Below are positions 41,494-52,206 of a stretch of DNA of 64,000 nt, in pieces. Numbering within the stretch: the first letter of the stretch is position 1; the number at the start of each line of letters is the position of its first letter. The notes beneath the pieces were generated by a model. The model was given only the letters and a program-made list of their open reading frames with translations. It was not told the DNA's origin and searched no databases. This DNA comes from Adineta ricciae (Eukaryota; Rotifera; Eurotatoria; Adinetida; Adinetidae). The position numbers and the translations under genes are program-made. The stretch lies in the NCBI GenBank assembly GCA_905250025.1, contig CAJNOJ010000260.1, forward strand, positions 34,371-98,370, given 5' to 3'.

Positions 41494-43974
41494 ATGTTGT
41501 GTCACACATACGAGTTGCTGCTGTTTCTCGTTCAAACTATACGGCTGTATGAAGCGAAAGTAGGTGGAACTGGTCCTGGATCATCTAATATATTTTCACC
41601 CGATCTAACTGATTTCGATGCGTATGGTAACAAAGCAGCTGCTAATGACTATATGACGGTCTTAGTACAACCGGAATCACAAACCGTAATTGTTCAATTT
41701 GCTCCATACAACTATTCAGTACCAGCGATTACGTGTACTTTTGGCACACCGAGTTTCTATATCTATTCGGTAGCTGTTGGTCGGAACCAAGTAGCAAAGC
41801 AGTTTGTGTTCAACGGAGAAGATTCAACTGGGAATGCTTTTCTAGGGATTGCCGTGTACAATTCCTCATCGCCATGCACTTTCACTTGGTATACGCGACA
41901 GATATCCAATACGCATCAAGAATTCAGTGTTATCAACGTTGATCCAACAGGTTCAGTAGCTTACGGCGCCATTTCAAAAGTCTTCTTCGTATATCAACTA
42001 ACTTCTCCATATTCCCAGATAAACAACCACACTCTCCCTGACATTGGTTTCATGCCTCATGCAATAGATGTACAAGGCTCATCAGTAGTACTGGCTGGCT
42101 ACACCAATGCATCTCTTACTGCTCCAGAACTCTTTAAACCCGTTGTCTACCTCATGGACACATCGGGAAGCATCAAAGACACTTGGAATTACACCGCTTC
42201 GAATGGTAGTTGGCAGGAGGGATTGACCAATCTCGGTGCAGACTCGTACGCAGCACGTTTCGATATGTCCATTGATATTAGTGATACCGGTGGTCTTGTA
42301 CTTGTTGGTATTCAAAGTATCAATACTGCTTTCACCTTTTCCATCAATAATGTCAACAGTCCAACGAATCTTGCCTTAGTCAACAGCATCAGTAATGGAA
42401 AAACTGCTGTCGGATTTGGCAAAGCTGTGGCCTTCTTGGATAGTGCTGGCACGACTGCCGCCATTCTCAACAATATCTACACCGTTCTTGACTATGAATG
42501 GATCTCATCACAAGTACAAATTTATTCAAACATATCAACAAGTCCACAGTTGATTTCTGGTTGGCCCAACAGCCAGCAAACACTGGGCGCAACGACTTTC
42601 AATCCATCATTTCTTAATATTATCTCAACGCCTACGTCGCTTGGCGTATTAGATATTCTGGGTAACTTTTATATTATTCTACCGTCAGCATCAGGTCTAT
42701 ACTCGCAAACAAATGTTGGTGGTGGTCGTAATCCTTCGTTTTCTACTCCAACAGGATGCCTGGGTGGTATGTACAAAAATACTACAAGTATTTTACCATG
42801 CAGCCTCTGTCCGGCTGGTACAAAAAATCCAGGAGGATATGGCATATCGTGTGAAGCATGTAACATCACGTCGTTCTGCCCATTGGCATCCGTTGGAGAT
42901 GTACCGCAAACAGAATTGGATATCATTAGTCAGGCTGTTTCATATCCTCTGTCACCAGAATCAACTATTTTCGATGAAATTCTCGTCCAAAATATGTTTT
43001 CCATTGGTTCAACAACTCATTGTCTTATGGTGTCGCCATTGTTTTGGGCTCTAGTTGCCGTTGGACTGGCTATATTAATACTCATCGTTATGATTATTCT
43101 AAACTACTTTCCTCGTACAAGTAAACTATTCCATTTTGCGAAAATGGCTTTTAAACATGCCGATCTTGTAAGAGAAGGAGAAATGTGGACTGGTGGCTTG
43201 GCATCTATGGCTGTTGTTATACTTATTGCATTTGCTATCCACTTCAGTGTTTTGTTTTATCGTCAGTATCCGATCGAAACATCAGATGATTCATGGTTCG
43301 CATGTGATGTCAGTATTCGTAATGCACAATTCAGTACTACGGTCCAACTCCTTGGAACACCACCCAACTCCGAAGAAGAGCCAATATTTGAAATGCTGAA
43401 TAATCAAACATTCTTACTCAACATACGCTTTGTTAATACCTTACTTACTTGTGCTTCTGTGACCATTTATAACATGCGCCTGACTATTCCAGCAACAATT
43501 GTACCAGCAAGTTGTACGTCTCCAACCAGCAACAGTACAATCCTGTCGATTTCGATTGCTTTAACTTCACTAAATAACAATCTTAAGATAGTATTAAGCG
43601 GTGTTCTTCCCATCGGCGCGATAACAATTAGTATGACGGCACCATCAAGTGAAGAGGATGCATATCACTTACGTGAACTCAATTTTACTCAGTCTTACTA
43701 CGGGAATGGACGGATGATAGCACCTGATTCGACTATTACTATGCAATTGACCAAAGTCATCAACATTACCGAACCAATCGATGACGCACATGAAAGTGAA
43801 TATTCTGGACTGTTTATTCCAACCTTTCTCGTCAATCTTGATCAAATGCTCATCAGCATAACGGATTATGCAGTGCAAACCATTTCGGAAACGTCTGTCT
43901 CACTTGTCCTTAGCGAAACACCTTACTATGTCGTTAACCGGCAAAGCCCGATTGCTAAACTAAATGAAATTATC
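41494..43974 (+). CDS. Large receptor-like protein (propeller, Cys-rich, membrane helices), copy 1, 3' end cut
   Basis: 827 residues remain, from the ATG at 41494 (in copy 1 an upstream in-frame ATG is followed by a stop). Residues 1-20 are a signal peptide. About 25-415 are beta-rich, WD/propeller-like extracellular sequence with many N-glycosylation sites. About 421-470 form a Cys-rich segment (GCLGGMY...CSLCPAGTKNPGGYGISCEAC) like GCC2/GCC3 or TNFR-type modules. Helices lie at about 517-539 and 568-589, followed by another extracellular-type domain. The frame then crosses the N at 43975 into an unrelated GPCR; that fusion is not real. Residues are nearly identical to the intact copy at 45970. 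Confidence 0.82.
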
Positions 43975-43975
43975 N
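43975..43975. other. Single N: scaffold join inside a false fusion frame
   Basis: Left: receptor copy 1 at residue 827. Right: GPCR copy 2 from residue 115. A 1073-codon frame happens to run through. The intact neighbours show where each gene should continue. Confidence 0.9.
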
Positions 43976-44715
43976 CGGCAACATCAGCGTATTGCATATG
44001 GTGGGTATGGTATGATTTTTCTTTGAATATCGTCAACTGCTTCTTTATGGCTTGGATATCGATAGAACGTTATCTACTAGTTTTTCACGATACTCTCCTT
44101 CGAAATCTTGCGCGTTGGAAACGACAATTGTTACATATCGTTCCTTTGCTGTTTTGTTCACTATGGCCACCTTCATATTACGCTTTTACTATTATTTTTA
44201 GCCCAATGTGTGTAACGATAAGATATTACGATACACTTACATGCGGCTTGCCGTGTTATTTATTCACAGTTTGGGGTATAGTCGACCTTTTTCTAAATAC
44301 AATGTTGCCAATCGCGGCTATTTTAATTTTCAATCTTCTTCTTTTTGGTCGTGTGATTTATCGAAACATGACTGTCCGCGGTCGAATACAGAATACTTGG
44401 CATCGTCATCGAAAAATGGGATTACAGTTAGGCATGATCTCATTTTTATATCTTGCAATTTGGATTCCTGTTGTCGTCACTCAATTCGGCGAAAATTTCA
44501 TCAATCCAGACTTCCTTTTCGACGCGTCGCATACATTTTATTTTCTCATCTACATTATACCATTACTTCTACCAATGGTTTGTTTGATGTCAATGCCCGA
44601 AGTGCTGAAAACATTCAAAGTTCTCATCTGTAAACAGCAAGCAGTAGCTGTTATGCCATCAAATAGTGTTACATTGAGACCGCTACCTAAAGCGAATCCT
44701 GTCTCAAAATGTTAA
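43976..44715 (+). CDS. GPCR copy 2, 5' end missing
   Basis: Matches residues 115-359 of the full GPCR with few changes (Y167H, T195I, T223M, V226I, T228A and others). It keeps ERY, the IWIP helix and the same C-terminus (LPKANPVSKC). The first two helices are lost at the N. With the receptor that follows, it shows that the GPCR-receptor pair exists twice. Confidence 0.82.
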
Positions 44716-45969
44716 CCGAACAAGGAGTTCATTTGATTCGGTTCTTTGTTTTTTCTTGTCTTGTTCGCGTAGAAGAAATGTTGGAATATTCCACATTGAA
44801 ACTTTTATTAATAGTTCTCGCTACTCCAGTCAAAATAAAGCAAAAGTCAATATCGATGGGAAATATTAATATGAAAATAACATCTACTTGTTCGCAAAAC
44901 GTCGTTTCTGTAAATGTATTGAACATGACCAAGCAGATGTCCATCACTGTAGTTCATGCAGAAATGTATCACGAATGTGGCAAATATCCTTGTCGGAGGC
45001 TCGACACAGCTACGATTTTCAACTGTGATTGTATTCTATTATAAGCAAATATTCAGTTTCAACACAGATTTCGGCTTATTTGCTAAGATTCAGATGATTC
45101 TTGACTGGATCCAAACATACTTTCGCATTATTTAGTTACAGTCCATATGTTGAACTGTTTCCTACGGAAACTATACCGAACACATTGAATTCATGATGGC
45201 TAATGAGCATGACGTATTCTTTCTGGTTGTGTCGGATGAACTGTGACACAAACCGTTATACCACGTATTCTCGATCTTTCGTAAAAATCGATCTAAAAAA
45301 TCAATAATGGGCTAAGGTCTAGCCCAAATTCAAAGAATTTTTCTTGTGACGTTGATCTACTCAACTATTCCATAGTGTCTTAGTGAACAGTATTTCTCAG
45401 GGAGTAGCGATTGTTTGTGGCCGATATGACCCTAACATAATCCAAGGTGTTTTTCAAATTAGAGTTTACCCACACCCTCACCGTCACCCACACCCTTTCT
45501 ATTTCAAATAAAAGTGAAGTTTGACTTTTTGACTGGGGCCATGATCCGTAATAGAATTTGTATTTGAAGAAAATGAAAGAGAAAACCATTCTGATGTTCA
45601 CAATTGATTATAGCAAAAAAAACTCCTGATTGCCAATTAGATTGCTATTTGGTTCGACGAAGGCTACAGAGAATAATCGTGCTCGCTTTAATGACAACTC
45701 TACTTTTGATGTTGTCAACTCATGATTATGTTGTATTATTTATCTAAATTCAAAGTTTTTCTTCGTACATACTGTAAATGATGTTTGCTCATTATATCAA
45801 AGGTGAGAAAACTACGGAAAAAGTACATTGGTATATCATGGTTATATCTATGTAATTTAGAGCAATTTGGCTAAAGAAAAATAAACAAAATATTACTAAT
45901 GATATGTCAATTCGACAGGCGCTAATAAATACAGTTGCACACCATCGACATTATTTACAAATCGCCAAG
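44716..45969. other. Spacer between GPCR and receptor, copy 2
   Basis: Collinear with 39801-41493 but 440 bp shorter because two blocks are absent. It contains CCCACACCCTCACCGTCACCC at about 45470, at the point where one block is missing. Confidence 0.5.
44778..45044 (+). CDS. Possible small ORF, second copy
   Basis: Counterpart of 39864-40130, ending NCDCILL. Same caveats: open in both copies but with many replacement changes. Confidence 0.28.
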   Translation: MLEYSTLKLLLIVLATPVKIKQKSISMGNINMKITSTCSQNVVSVNVLNMTKQMSITVVHAEMYHECGKYPCRRLDTATIFNCDCILL

Positions 45970-48729
45970 ATGTTGTGTCACACATACGAGTTGCTGCTGT
46001 TTCTCGTTCAAACTATACGGCTGTATGAAGCGAACGTAGGTGGAACTGGTCCTGGATCATCTAATATATTTTCACCCGATCTAACTGATTTCGATGCGTA
46101 TGGTAACAAAGCAGCTGCTAATGACCATATGACGGTCTTAGTACAACCAGAATCACAAACCGTAATTGTTCAATTTGCTCCATACAATTATTCAGTACCA
46201 GCGATTACGTGCACTTTTGGCACACCGAGTTTCTATATCTATTCGGTAGCTGTTGGTCGGAACCAAGTAACACATCAGTTTGTGTTCAACGGAGAAAATT
46301 CAACTGGGAATGCTTTTATAGGGGTTGCTGTGTCCAACTCCTCATCGTCATGTAGTTTCACTTGGTATACGCGACAGATATCCAATACACATCAAGAATT
46401 CAGTGTTATCAACGTTGATCCAACAGGTTCAGTAGCTTACGGCGCCATTTCAAAAGTCTTCTTCATATATCCACTAACTTCTCCATATTCCTACATAAGC
46501 AACTACTCTCTCCCCGACGTTGGTTTCATGCCTCATGCAATAGATGTACAAAACTCATCAGTAGTACTGGCTGGCTACACCAATGCATCTCTTACTGCTC
46601 CAGAACTCTTTAAACCCGTTGTCTACCTCATGGATACATCGGGAAGCATCAAAGACACTTGGTATTACGCCGCTTCGAATGGTAGTTGGCAGGAGGGATT
46701 GACCAATCTCGGTGCAGATTCGTACGCAGCACGTTTCGATATGTCCATTGATATTAGTGATACCGGTGGTCTTGTACTTGTCGGTATTCAAAGTATCAAT
46801 ACTGCTTTCGCCTTTTCTATCAATAATGTCAACAGTCCAACGAATCTTATCTTAGTCAACAGCATCAGTAATGGAAAAACTGCTGTCGGATTTGGCAAAG
46901 CTGTGGCCTTCTTGGATAGTGCTGGCACGACTGCCGCCATTCTCAACAATATCTACACCGTTCTTGACTATGAATGGATCTCATCACAAGTACAAATTTA
47001 TTCAAACATATCAACAAGTCCACAGTTGATTTCTGGTTGGCCCAACAGCCAGCAAACACTGGGCGCAACGACTTTCAATCCATCATTTCTTAATATTATC
47101 TCAACGCCTACGTCGCTTGGCGTATTAGATATTCTGGGTAACTTTTATATTATTCTACCGTCAGCATCAGGTCTATACTCGCAAACAAATGTTGGCGGTG
47201 GTCGTAATCCTTCGTTTTCTACCCCAACAGGATGCCTGGGTGGTATGTACAAAAATACTACAAGTATTTTACCATGCAGCCTCTGTCCGGCTGGTACAAA
47301 AAATCCAGGAGGATATGGCATATCGTGTGAAGCATGTAACACCACGTCGTTCTGCCCATTGGCATCCGTTGGAGATGTACCGCAAACAGAATTGGATATC
47401 ATTAGTCAGGCTGTTTCATATCCTCTGTCACCAGAATCGACTATTTTCGATGAAATTCTCGTCCAAAATATGTTTTCTATTGGTTCAACAACTCATTGTC
47501 TTATGGTTTCACCATCGTTTTGGGCTCTAGTTGCCGTTGGACTGGCTGTATTGATACTCATCATTATGTTAATTCTAAACTACTTTCCTCGTACAAGTAA
47601 ACTATTTCATTTTGCAAAAATGGCTTCTAAACATGCCGATCTTGTAAGAGAAGGAGAAATGTGGACTGGTGGTTTGGCATCTATGGCTGTTGTTATACTT
47701 ATTGCATTTGCTATTCACTTCAGTGTTTTGTTTTATCATCAGTATCCGATCGAAACATCAGATGATTCATGGTTTGCATGTGATGTGAGTATTCGTAATG
47801 CACAATTCAGCACTACGGTCCAACTTCTTGGAACACCACCAAACTCCGAAGAAGAGCCAATATTTGAAATGCTGAATAATCAAACATTCATACTCAACAT
47901 ACGCTTTGTCAATACCTTACTTACTTGTGCTTCTGTGACCATTTATAACATGCGCCTGACTATTCCAGCAACAATTGTACCAGCAAGTTGTACGTCTCCA
48001 ACCAGCAACAGCACAATCCTGTCGATTTCGATTGCTCTAACGTCACTAAATGACAATCTTAAGATAGTATTAAGCGGTGTTCTTCCCATCGGCGCGATAA
48101 CAATTAGTATGACGGCACCATCAAGTGAAGAGGATGCATATCACTTACGGGAACTCAATTTTACTCAGTCTTACTACGGGAATGGACGGATGATAGCACC
48201 TGATTCGACTATTACTATGCAATTGACCAAAGTTATCAACATTACCGAACCAATCGATGACGCACATGAAAGTGAATATTCTGGACTGTTTATTCCAACC
48301 TTTCTCGTCAATCTTGATCAAATGCTCATCAGCATAACGGATTATGCAGTGCAAACCATTTCGGAAACATCTGTCTCACTTGTCCTTAGCGAAACACCTT
48401 ACTATGTCGTTAACCGGCAAAGTCCGATTGCTAAACTAAATGAAATTATCTTTCACAATATTGTGTTTCTCATTGTTTGTCTGGAAATGTTTGGTCTCTT
48501 ATTCTTGGTCATGAAACTATTTATTCTGCCGATCATTATTGTGATACTTAAAAAGCTGAAATGCAACATCGTTGATAAATACGATTCAGAATCGAAGGAA
48601 ACAGAAAACGAACAGGAAAAACCTAAAGAACGGAAAACAACGAAAGAACGCCAAATACCCCGTAATATAAGACGACATCCGAATACCTTAGATACGTCAA
48701 ACCAATTCCACTGGACTCCACACCATTGA
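45970..48729 (+). CDS. Large receptor-like protein (propeller, Cys-rich, membrane helices), complete copy
   Basis: 919 residues, one exon, from the ATG at 45970, which matches the start of copy 1; an upstream in-frame ATG at 45904 would add 22 residues ahead of the signal peptide. Order: signal peptide (1-20); beta-rich extracellular domain; Cys-rich module (about 421-470); helix about 517-539; helix about 568-589; glycosylated domain (about 590-825); a long hydrophobic region (about 829-864: IIFHNIVFLIVCLEMFGLL onward); and a charged cytoplasmic tail rich in Lys and Glu. No kinase or TIR domain is seen in the tail. It resembles a large rotifer family of orphan receptors. Signalling partner unknown; the constant GPCR neighbour is suggestive only. 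Confidence 0.82.
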   Translation: MLCHTYELLLFLVQTIRLYEANVGGTGPGSSNIFSPDLTDFDAYGNKAAANDHMTVLVQPESQTVIVQFAPYNYSVPAITCTFGTPSFYIYSVAVGRNQVTHQFVFNGENSTGNAFIGVAVSNSSSSCSFTWYTRQISNTHQEFSVINVDPTGSVAYGAISKVFFIYPLTSPYSYISNYSLPDVGFMPHAIDVQNSSVVLAGYTNASLTAPELFKPVVYLMDTSGSIKDTWYYAASNGSWQEGLTNLGADSYAARFDMSIDISDTGGLVLVGIQSINTAFAFSINNVNSPTNLILVNSISNGKTAVGFGKAVAFLDSAGTTAAILNNIYTVLDYEWISSQVQIYSNISTSPQLISGWPNSQQTLGATTFNPSFLNIISTPTSLGVLDILGNFYIILPSASGLYSQTNVGGGRNPSFSTPTGCLGGMYKNTTSILPCSLCPAGTKNPGGYGISCEACNTTSFCPLASVGDVPQTELDIISQAVSYPLSPESTIFDEILVQNMFSIGSTTHCLMVSPSFWALVAVGLAVLILIIMLILNYFPRTSKLFHFAKMASKHADLVREGEMWTGGLASMAVVILIAFAIHFSVLFYHQYPIETSDDSWFACDVSIRNAQFSTTVQLLGTPPNSEEEPIFEMLNNQTFILNIRFVNTLLTCASVTIYNMRLTIPATIVPASCTSPTSNSTILSISIALTSLNDNLKIVLSGVLPIGAITISMTAPSSEEDAYHLRELNFTQSYYGNGRMIAPDSTITMQLTKVINITEPIDDAHESEYSGLFIPTFLVNLDQMLISITDYAVQTISETSVSLVLSETPYYVVNRQSPIAKLNEIIFHNIVFLIVCLEMFGLLFLVMKLFILPIIIVILKKLKCNIVDKYDSESKETENEQEKPKERKTTKERQIPRNIRRHPNTLDTSNQFHWTPHH

Positions 48730-48882
48730 CTATCAAATAATATAGAGTAAAAAACACTACAGACCGATATGTTTTCGTAGTTCTTTTGCTTTTGTATGTG
48801 TTCTCGATATTTCTCCGCTATGTATATTCACAATAATTTCCTTTCTACAAAATATAATACTCTGCTTAGTATAAATTGATGT

Positions 48883-48956
48883 GCTCCTGTGGCGTAAGTG
48901 GTAAACGCAGCCGATTGTTAGTCGGAGCACAGGTGGTTCAAATCCACTCGGGAGCG
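48883..48956 (+). tRNA. tRNA-Asn (anticodon GTT)
   Basis: 74 nt fold into a full cloverleaf. Acceptor GCTCCTG pairs with CGGGAGC (one G-T pair), discriminator G. D stem GCGT/ACGC. Anticodon stem CCGA/TCGG around loop TTGTTAG, giving GTT. The outermost pair of that stem (27-43) is G-A. T stem GGTGG/CCACT around TTCAAAT. No intron and no encoded CCA. Internal A-box (GGCGTAAGTGG) and B-box (GGTTCAAATCC) promoter elements are present. Confidence 0.93.
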
Positions 48957-49409
48957 ATACAGTTTTTGCGTAATTTTGGTCAAAAAACAAGCATGATGCA
49001 ATGTCTAGTAACACTGACATCCTTGATCGAAGAAAAGTGAAGTATGTGATTACATAATCAGTGTTGTGATTTGATTATTTGTAAATGCGAATGCAGTGAA
49101 GGGTAAGGAGGACTCTTCGAAATAAACTAACGGTTGTGAATAAGTATTCCGAATATCGATTATCGAACGATTTTCACTATTATTTTTCCCATCATTTTCT
49201 GCGAAAATGTCGTTATACTAGTGAGATTTGCAATACCAGTGTTGAATTGTTTCTTCAAAGTACAAGTTTATGGGATTTTACTTTCTTTAGTACATTCGTG
49301 AATAGTACTCTGAATTAGGTCAAAATAAGCGGCAAATGTTTTTCTTAATGCACACGTAAATTTATCTTTTTCATGAGGGAATAGAAAGATGAGTTGTAGC
49401 TTGCATATC
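48957..49409. other. Intergenic, no gene recognised
   Basis: tRNA 3' flank and the 3' flank of the decayed ART-TPR gene. Frames here (49136-49318, 49268-49504) are chance or out-of-frame readings. Confidence 0.4.
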
Positions 49410-51078
49410 TTAAAAGAGTTTCTTGTAATGTTGAAGGGTAGGATGCTCTGGTGGTAGCGCTTGCTCTGCCACTTGGAGGACGTATTAACAGCAGGAAAGG
49501 GCATTCGAATACTGACCCATTTTGAAACAAATTATACCGATGATGCCGTAGGATGTGGCGATGTCAGGATGATTAGCAGGAAGCGATTGTTGTTGGATTG
49601 CAAGAGCTTGTTCACATGATGAAAGTGCTTCCGAATAATTACCCGTGGCACAATGTACACCACCGATATTGCTGTAGGACGTAATTACGTCAGGGTGATT
49701 CGGAGGACGTAACTGCTGCCGAATTTTGAGAGCTTGTTCATAGAATGAAAGTGCATTTGTATAATCATTCATGCTCAGATACAGCGCACCGATGTTGCTC
49801 CAGGATGAAGCTACATAAGGATAACTTGAAGGAAGTGATCGAGGGCAAAATATAAGAGATTTCTTAAAAAGTATCATAGCCTCTTCATATTGTCCTTGCT
49901 GTGATTTAATCACGCCCAGCTGATTATAGATATTTTCTGTGAGAACTTCACATGTGCTTTCAGTGATTCGAGCTTTACAGATTCGCTCAGCAATATCTGT
50001 TTGTGCCATCTTGGATAGTAGAAGACTTAATCGAAAGCATCCTTCTATATTTGGAAAACTTTCTTCTCGGATTTGCTTATTAAGCACGCTCAACTCTTGA
50101 TCCGTGTCACTAGTCAACGACAAATTCACTTCGTACAACTGTTCATTTCCCTCCACTGACTTGATATCAGTGATGCGAAAGATGCTGCGCATGGAAAACA
50201 GAACTTCTTTTTCTACTGGGAACTGACTGATGCGGCCAACTGAAGCAAAAGGTGTTGTCGATTGTTTTGGATCAACTGTCATTACAAAACGAACACTTAC
50301 TACATCATGGTTCTGTACACCAGTTGGAAGGAACATTGAGGATACATCAAGCTTTAAACTGGTAGATAAGAAGTTATTGAACGACATCAATCCATCCTTA
50401 GCCGCCACGACTTTGTTGAAATCTTTCCTTGTCAGACCTTGACCACGATACACTGTGAAGCTATTGGCAGACGAGACATCTCTATATTGTTTTTTGTGCA
50501 GCTGATCAATTTGTCGGTGTAAACCAGCGACAAAAAATCCCATCTATGTGATCACTTCACCATCCATCACTCGCAATGCACGGTTCAATGTGCTAAAGAG
50601 GAATCTCTCTGTTGTGTACCACCAAATAGGTGTTTTCTCGTCATATCTATCTTCCAATTGCTTCACTTTCATTTGATAAGTTTCATGGTCAACAAATCTA
50701 TCACAATAATAATTCACGAATTCTTTTCTGTGTTTGTCTTCAAACTTGATGGATCAGTATTTCTTTGATGATTTGTGTGTATATAAATGATGGATCGAGT
50801 TGATCCAATCTTTTACCAGATAGTACAAAACTCATCGGAATGGTATTGAATTCATATTGATGAATGATTTTTCCTAACTATTGACTAATAATTTCAATGT
50901 CTGTAAAAACACCCTTCACCTTGGGTCACTTTTTAGTACAGTGTTCTCCTTGATTCGGATCGTCAGAGAAAATGAAAATGAAGTCGATACTTGCGATGTG
51001 TTGGAGTTGCGTCATCGCATTCTGGTAGTATGAAATAACGGTATGAGTATCTAGCCAGACCACGATTATATCTTGCAT
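49410..51078 (-). pseudogene. Decayed ADP-ribosyltransferase-TPR gene
   Basis: Read on the minus strand, the gene is recognisable end to end. It opens with an N-terminal module (MQDIIVVWLDTHTVISYYQ), then an ART domain (YRGQG for the catalytic Arg, FLSTS for the Ser strand, EKEVLF for the ExE pair), then TPR units (YVASSWSNIGALYLSMNDYT; HPDVITSYSNIGG; HPDIATSYGIIGI) and a typical end (AEQALPPEHPTLQHYKKLF). It is broken by in-frame stops at 50926-50928, 50878-50880, 50544-50546 and 49485-49487 and by a frameshift near 50745. The 352-codon open part (49485-50543) is only the longest surviving piece. Intact relatives are thought to ADP-ribosylate proteins; this copy should be inactive unless the open part is made from its own start. 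Confidence 0.85.
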
Positions 51079-52206
51079 TTGTTCAGTGTTTATGTGCTTG
51101 TATTCATTTGGCTCGTTCGAAATCGTTGTTGTTCTGTTTTCTATTTACCATCAAGTTGAGATTTCGCTATGTTTGTAACGTAAGTATCAAATGATGCTTA
51201 ACAAAATTGCTTGTCAGAGCAGTGTCGAAATAGGCTCTAGCTTGAAACTTTATATATAAAAGGACAAAATTTTCTTCCTATATAGACACTTCTTTTTTTT
51301 TGCATATGAATCCATAGAAATGCCAAATGAAAGAGAAATACAGGAATACTCTGATTAGTAAATCGAAAAACACATTTGATGTATATGTTTTCGGGGGGTT
51401 CATAGTCGAACAACAATCATAAGCTGCCAAAAAAAGCCACTGGTTTAGTTATTGCATTTTTCTTTTGATTATAAAGAAAACATACAACTGAATCATCAAC
51501 TTCTCGAATTCTAAGAACGGAATTGTCCAGTGGTATATTTCACATCATAACTGAACTTTTTCAAGGATCAGTTCGGCCAGGTGAAGACTTCGGATATGTC
51601 CATTCAATTGACTATTTGGCATTTTGTCTTCTTGTTTACGACCATGTGCTTGGATGCAACAAAAATACATAGATGCTCACGCTTTAATCGCGCATGGAGC
51701 TCTTTTCAGGTATTCCTTAGTTGAGCATCTCACACTGGTGTATGATAACTTTTTAATTTGAGTGTGACTAAGATAAAACATCGTTTAGAAAAAGAATTTA
51801 GGGAAATTTTAAAGACTAGTGGAGAACGTTGATGAATGATGCAAATGTTCGTCTGTTTGAGTAATAGCGATCGAAAATAGAAGTGGCAGAAAGGAAAGTT
51901 CTCGGAGAATATGCGCTTGAGTTTGTGTTTGCATTAAGCCACTCAAAACCTGACAAAAGAAGAAGGAAACGGTGAGGAAGAAAAAACCGAATGACTTGAT
52001 TTTTTCACCCTCAATCTTTTTGACTTGAGCAAAATTGTCGATTATAGTTGGATGAACCATTCGCAACATTTCTTAACTAAACGGTCTGATAACTACATTG
52101 ATCCTGAGTACATTTATTACGACAAACGTTCACATATTTCGCACCACTCCGAACACAGAACTATTCATCTAAACACATATTTCTAGTCTACACTGTTTTA
52201 TTTAAA
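51079..52206. other. Intergenic, no gene recognised
   Basis: About 1.1 kb. A short frame MVNRKQNNNDFERAK (near 51150, minus strand) may be the true first exon remnant of the decayed ART-TPR gene. The minus frame at 51809-52069 has no motif. Confidence 0.4.

Noticed and set aside
49268..49530. Minus-strand frames of 78 and 61 codons
   Set aside because: They are out-of-frame readings of the TPR tail; the conserved reading is AEQALPPEHPTLQHY in the third frame.
51809..52069. 86-codon minus-strand frame
   Set aside because: No motif, composition like the spacer, and no splice context.
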